Shown here piece after piece: positions 59,662 through 64,000 of a stretch of 64,000 nucleotides of DNA (the first letter of the stretch is position 1; the number at the start of each line of letters is the position of its first letter). The stretch is from Viscum album (lineage: Eukaryota > Streptophyta > Magnoliopsida > Santalales > Viscaceae). The notes under the pieces are model-generated. The model worked only from the letters and a program-made list of their open reading frames with translations, had not been told where the DNA came from and did not search any database. Location of the stretch: assembly GCA_963277665.1 (NCBI GenBank), contig OY728163.1, forward strand, positions 1,910,226,644 through 1,910,290,643, written 5' to 3'. The position numbers and the translations under genes are program-made.

Positions 59662-61284
59662 TGTAGATATAACGACACATACTTTACATAAATTGTTTTT
59701 ACTTCAGAATTGAAGCACACTTATTACAACATATAACAAAACCAAGAAAGGACCGTATAGGTATAGTGTCTTTAGAAACTGGGAAACATAAACAACTGGT
59801 TGATAAAGCATCTACTTTGCCTCCCATTTATTTCATCATATCTAGAGTCCCTTTTTGGCATATTCTACTTAATAACCTTCTTCCTGACCTGGGTAGACAA
59901 AACATACAAAAGGGTGAGCTCAAATGCTCATTAAGGGTAAACAAAATAAATATCAATCACATCATATTCATAAGAACATAACATTTTAGAGATCTTAACT
60001 TGAAAAAGAGATCATAATTTCATAATATGGGATAAATCATAGTAGTGAAATGAAATCCCAATAATCATAACTTAAAACATGAAACTTTTTGGAATACACA
60101 CATAATCATAGAGAATCATATCTTATTAGTCAAGACTCATTTCCAAGACTATCTTAGTGGACACAGTCCATTTCTGAACCGAGTCACCCTCATTTCAGTC
60201 CTGTTTCACTGAACCGGTATAACCTACCGTTCCAGCCATGTCTATCTCATGAGATATAAAATCTTTACCCAATGCATTGGAGGGAGATATAGGTCCCACC
60301 CATCTCATAATGATACCATTCTTATGCGTGCCACAAAATCATAAACCATACATCATTGCATAACCCATGTAATAAAAATGGGAATCTTAGACATCATGAC
60401 ATCATAAAAAAATTCATATACAATAAAAGAATTCATAAAAATAATTCCATCACAACATAATCAAATCAATGTAATAATAGGGATAAAAACAGAACCCTTT
60501 ATTATCTTAGATGGAAAATAATTTTGATAAAACACTTGAACTTCATTCTTGAGGAAAATATCCTTTCAACTTCAAAAAACACTTTTCCTTTCTTAACATG
60601 TCATACAATTTTAAACTAAAAGAAGTTGATTAAAAATAAACTTGAAAACTTTTAAAGGAATCTTTTTGGAAATAATGTTTTAAAAATCCATTCATGCCGT
60701 ATAAGTTAAAAAAACATTCTTCGTACTTTTGTCGGAAAAGTCAAAAACTACCTCGTACGAAAAATGACAAAAGATTCCTTTCATATCCTTCACTAAAAAC
60801 TCACCGAAGGGTAAAATTGGATTTAAACAATTGTAGGTGGATGGAAATAATATTATATGGATGTGGATGATAAAATACACCCCAGTAAATACCAAAGTAT
60901 AAACAATCTCGGATAAAAATGAGATTGTGATATTTCCCTTACCTTAGGACCGATAAGCTTTTTACATGTCCGAACCTCCTGTATAATGATTTAAATAATG
61001 TTATTGACTTATTCCAGAATCATACTTATTCTTATGATATCATATGTGGTCATATTCTTAGCTTCTTATTAGTAATATTTCATTGCTACTTGTTATTCGG
61101 GTGTTTATAACTTTTTGTTCTTATGCGTGTTTTGTCGAATAAATTCTTATTCTTCTCTTTAGGTTATAGATACCTCATTTCCAGAATGGTATTAGTGTAA
61201 TATATATCATATTCATTCATTCAATTCATTTCATTTATATAATCATTATGAAATGAAGATCATGTAGAACGAGTTGCATCAAAT

Positions 61285-61500
61285 CGTGGAGACGGTATTC
61301 CGTACGTACGTACGAGTGATGATATCATTCCTATGATCGTGGAATTGTATTGGAGTGTATGTATACTATTTTAGAATCAGTATCACTTTATAATAGTCAT
61401 ATATAGTCATTATTTACACCATTATACCCATCCAAGTAAGTTTGTGGTGGAAAATAGATTACACCACGGCGTGGAGACGGTATTCCGTACGTACGCACGC
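61285..61500. repeat. Twin motif with CGTACGTACG core in LTR Z
   Basis: CGTGGAGACGGTATTCCGTA followed by CGTACG occurs at 61285-61310 and again at 61470-61495 without a mismatch, 185 bases apart. The core CGTACGTACG is self-complementary. Decayed equivalents seem to lie in the array LTRs near 29765, 29955 and 30125. Confidence 0.8.
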
Positions 61501-61663
61501 GCGGTGATTTCTTTTTTCCATAGTATGGATAGATGGTGAAATAGGGTTGTTTCATACTTATAATAACATATAATTATATGAGTTATACTGATGTTATTAC
61601 TTCATAATGAAACAACTAAAGAAGAAGAAGTGGAAGAAGAAATAAAGATGAAAGAATCGGTAA

Positions 61664-61680
61664 CGGACATTACCTCTTCT
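61664..61680 (-). other. Splice-donor-like site in LTR Z leader
   Basis: The minus strand reads AAAGAAGAGGTAATGTC, with the GT at 61673-61672. The array LTRs have AAGAGGTAACG (29590-29600) and AAGAGGTAACATT (40384-40396) at the same place. With the CTACCCAG at 59899-59889 (minus) it would define a leader intron of about 1.8 kb. Inferred. Confidence 0.45.
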
Positions 61681-61842
61681 TTGAAGTGCTTCTTTGAGAC
61701 CTCCTTTTAGGGCACTAAAATAGGTCTTTGAAGAAGACCAGAACCTCTAGGATGTCTCTAGGAAAGTGGAGAGGAGAAAGTGTCAGGGTTTGGCCGAGCT
61801 TGAAGGCTCAAAGTGGTGTGAGGAAAAGAGGGAGGAGGTGCC

Positions 61843-61850
61843 CTTTTATA
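61843..61850 (-). promoter_or_regulatory. TATA box of LTR Z
   Basis: The minus strand reads CCCTTATAAAAGGGCACC. A pyrimidine-rich start region (CCTCCTCCCTCTTTTCCTC) follows. It corresponds in place to the TATA at 40211 in the array LTR. Confidence 0.72.
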
Positions 61851-63286
61851 AGGGAGGAGAGGGGCACCTTTGGAATTACTAAAAATATTATTTTATTATA
61901 AAGTCAATTTAGGTTTTAAATAGATTCAAATTGATTTATTTCGAGGCTAAGTGGGTATGGGTCTAAAGCCTCTCATAAAATATAATTTAGACAAGTTTAG
62001 GTTCCTATTTTAACCTTATAATGTAGATTTAACATTAAGTTAAATAATTTTACTTTTACCGTGTCTTCTTGTGTTCTTATACCATAAGGGTAATAAACTT
62101 ACTATAAGCAGCCAAACGAACCTAAAGTTGTTTATTATTAATATATATAACCTTATATAAGTCATTTTGCTGAACCTTAGATTTTTAGGAATAAAATAAC
62201 AATTACTAATATAATATTTGTTTTAAAAACTATTTTATGTCAATTTTGACACTATTTAGTAATTAATTTTTTTGAAAATAATAACAGAATGATTAGTTAG
62301 AAAAAAGTTAATTAAATAAATAATAACATGTCATATTAATCTAGAAAATTAGTGGAATTCATAAAAAGTGTCAAATTACATTTATTTTGGTGTTTATAAC
62401 ATCAATTATGTAAATATTTCATTAATAAGATAATTACTGCATCATCTTTGTGTCATAAATAAATTAAATTATTTAATGTTTAAAAATTACAAATAAAATT
62501 ACATTATGTAGGAAATACTTTTATCTTTCTAATGAATATTTATAGTCGAATTTATCTTATGTATAACCCCATATTAAAAATGATTTACTTATTACACTTT
62601 GATTTTAACTATTTTAACCCTTCTTTAAATAAATTAATAATAAATGTCCTAATCTAATCCAAGTGGGCCTAAATGGTCATATTTTATTCCTAAGTTTGTT
62701 TTTGGTCGAATTAAACTTATACAATAGAATTAGGACATGTTTTAGGGTAATAATAATATCATTTTACCCTTAATTACCCTATTTACTTTTAACCGTGGTA
62801 AATAAAAGTAAAAAGTTACTATTCACCAAAAATTATTTTCATCTCGTTGAACCACATTTTACTTACTGACATCAACCGTGTCTCTTGGATTTTTGAACTT
62901 CCACTCACAGAAGCGGTAAAATTATGTTTTATGAAAAATTCAGTTTTTTAACTACCACTTAGTGGTTTCACTATTCATCAAAAATTGAAAGTTTTCATAA
63001 AAATACCAAAATTTCACCCTAGGCTAATTTCGATATTACGAATCCAAATATGAAGTCCATTTTGAAAAATAAAATTTATAAAATTTCAAAAAGTGGTTAT
63101 TACTATTCATAACGGCTAGTTTTAATAATATTTTAATAGTATATCGTTGTTTAGTGAAACTCGGTATTGCGTAAGACGCAAGATATCGGGGAAGGTCGCG
63201 ATTTCGTGTAAAGCAAGCCAAGAAAGTGTTGTGTAGAAAAAGATTCCTTTGATGATTTATATAAAATAAAAGTCTCGGGTGTTATA

Positions 63287-63303
63287 TTCTACCCCCCTTA
63301 AAA
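63287..63303 (-). other. Polypurine tract of Z
   Basis: The minus strand reads TTTTAAGGGGGGTAGAA before the LTR start, the standard chromovirus form. The preceding GAGGGCGAAATTCA is also the usual context. Confidence 0.82.
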
Positions 63304-64000
63304 TGAATTTCGCCCTCAAAATTCGTCACTTTGTAACAAACAGATGAGGATACCTCTCCCTCATCACATCCTCAAGCTCCCACGTAGCTTCTTCTAATTA
63401 GTGGTTCCTCCATAAAACATTCACCAATCGAGTGGTCTTGTTTCGTAGGACTTTTTGGCTACGATGCAGAACCTCTATCGGTTGTTCTTCATAAGAAAGA
63501 TCTTGCTCCAGCGGTACAACTTCTGAGCTGAGTACATGTGAAGGATCAGGTATGTACTTTCTCAGGAGAGATTCATGGAACACATCATGAACTTGAGAGA
63601 GATTTGGTGGAAGTTCCAATCGGTAAGCTACCTTCCCAACACGATCTAGTATTTCGAAAGGACTGATATATCTTGGTCTCAACTTCCCCTTCTTTCCAAA
63701 TCTCATGACCCTCTTCCAAGGAGATATTCGTAAGAACACTTTTTCACCCACTTAAAACTCTAGGTATTTTCTTCGGTTGTCGGCATATCTTTTCTGTCGA
63801 CTCTGAGCTGCTCTTATGTGTTGTTGAATAGATCTGACCTTTTCTGCCATTTCATAAATGAGATCGGGTCCTAATAGCTTTCTTTCCCCAACATCATCCC
63901 AGCAAGTTGGAGTCCTGAATTTCTTTCTATAGAGAGCTTCATAAGGAGCCATCTGAATACTGGAGTGAAAGCTATTATTATAAGAAAATTCCACCAAAGG
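63300..64000 (-). pseudogene. Chromovirus Z integrase C terminus with chromodomain (5' part outside window)
   Basis: The minus-strand frame from 63997 reads EFSYNNSFHSSIQMAPYEAL, CWDDVGERKLLGPDLI, RRKYLEF, one stop, [39 protein letters not shown] and [20 protein letters not shown]. The chromodomain follows: [29 protein letters not shown], one stop, LEEATWELEDVMRERYPHLF. Chromodomains guide integration to chromatin. Only two stops in about 230 codons and no frame change make this the best-kept coding part of the window. The catalytic core lies beyond 64000. Confidence 0.9.

Larger units (their letters stand above)
59662..63286 (-). repeat. 3' LTR of chromovirus 'Z' (3.6 kb)
   Basis: On the minus strand it starts TATAACACCCGAGAC at 63286 (TG changed to TA) after TTTTAAGGGGGGTAGAA, and ends CGTTATATCTACA at 59662. 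Its inner landmarks follow those of the array LTRs: TATA, AAGAGGTAA donor-like site, 38-base-repeat remnant, TTTACCCTTA-NNGAGCAT box, CTACCCAG acceptor-like site. It is therefore a relative of the array family with a shorter LTR. It lies inside the integrase of X; GAAAG at 59657-59661 may be the target duplication, whose other copy is outside the window. Confidence 0.8.

Noticed and set aside
1..64000. Host protein-coding genes, tRNA or rRNA genes, organellar inserts
   Set aside because: I looked for conserved plant protein motifs, tRNA-like A/B boxes and rRNA words and found none that I could support.

Overview
This window is plant nuclear DNA, almost certainly from an angiosperm with a repeat-rich genome. 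It consists almost entirely of nested, decayed retrotransposons. I recognise no host gene, tRNA, rRNA or organellar fragment. The element families point to a flowering plant: a Tat-lineage Ty3/gypsy element, Del/Tekay-like chromoviruses, a Ty1/copia element and an L1-type LINE with a plant-style RNase H tail. I cannot name the species.

Region 1 (1-24470) is one giant Ty3/gypsy element of the Tat lineage on the minus strand. It is about 24.9 kb if the LTR boundary I propose is right; about 0.46 kb of its 3' LTR lies left of the window. Read 5' to 3' on the minus strand it has: a 5' LTR (24470-21832); a long leader with perfect hairpins and two minisatellites; gag (19098-about 14940); protease-RT-RNase H-second RNase H-integrase (about 14977-10690); a 4.5-kb block of nested tandem repeats (10670-6200); and, just inside the 3' LTR, a plus-strand (antisense) gene for a plant-mobile-domain protein (about 2222-5690) with its own TATA box, candidate splice sites and a C-terminal coiled coil. 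All coding parts carry stop codons but have kept their reading frames.

Region 2 (24471-52325) is very AT-rich. It is a tandem LTR-internal-LTR-internal-LTR array of a non-autonomous chromovirus-like element on the plus strand, with LTRs of about 5.3 kb and an internal part of only about 2.3 kb with degenerate zinc-knuckle (gag) remains. The giant element sits in its first LTR, a 5'-truncated L1-type LINE (about 33880-37170) in its second internal region, and a copia element with two 1461-base LTRs (42684-51551, minus) in its last LTR.

Region 3 (52326-64000) holds AT-rich DNA I cannot assign, an LTR fragment 'Y' (about 53493-55569), chromovirus 'X' (2.0-kb LTR 56409-58408 plus integrase 58420-59661, minus), and chromovirus 'Z' (LTR 59662-63286 plus integrase/chromodomain to the window end, minus), which is inserted in the integrase of X. 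Z has the fewest stops and looks youngest.

The nesting gives relative ages: the tandem array and X are older hosts; the LINE, copia, giant Tat element and Z came later. None of the polyproteins seen here is intact. The most interesting parts are the antisense gene with its promoter, the tandem-repeat block, the structured leader, and a possible conserved leader intron in the chromovirus LTRs.
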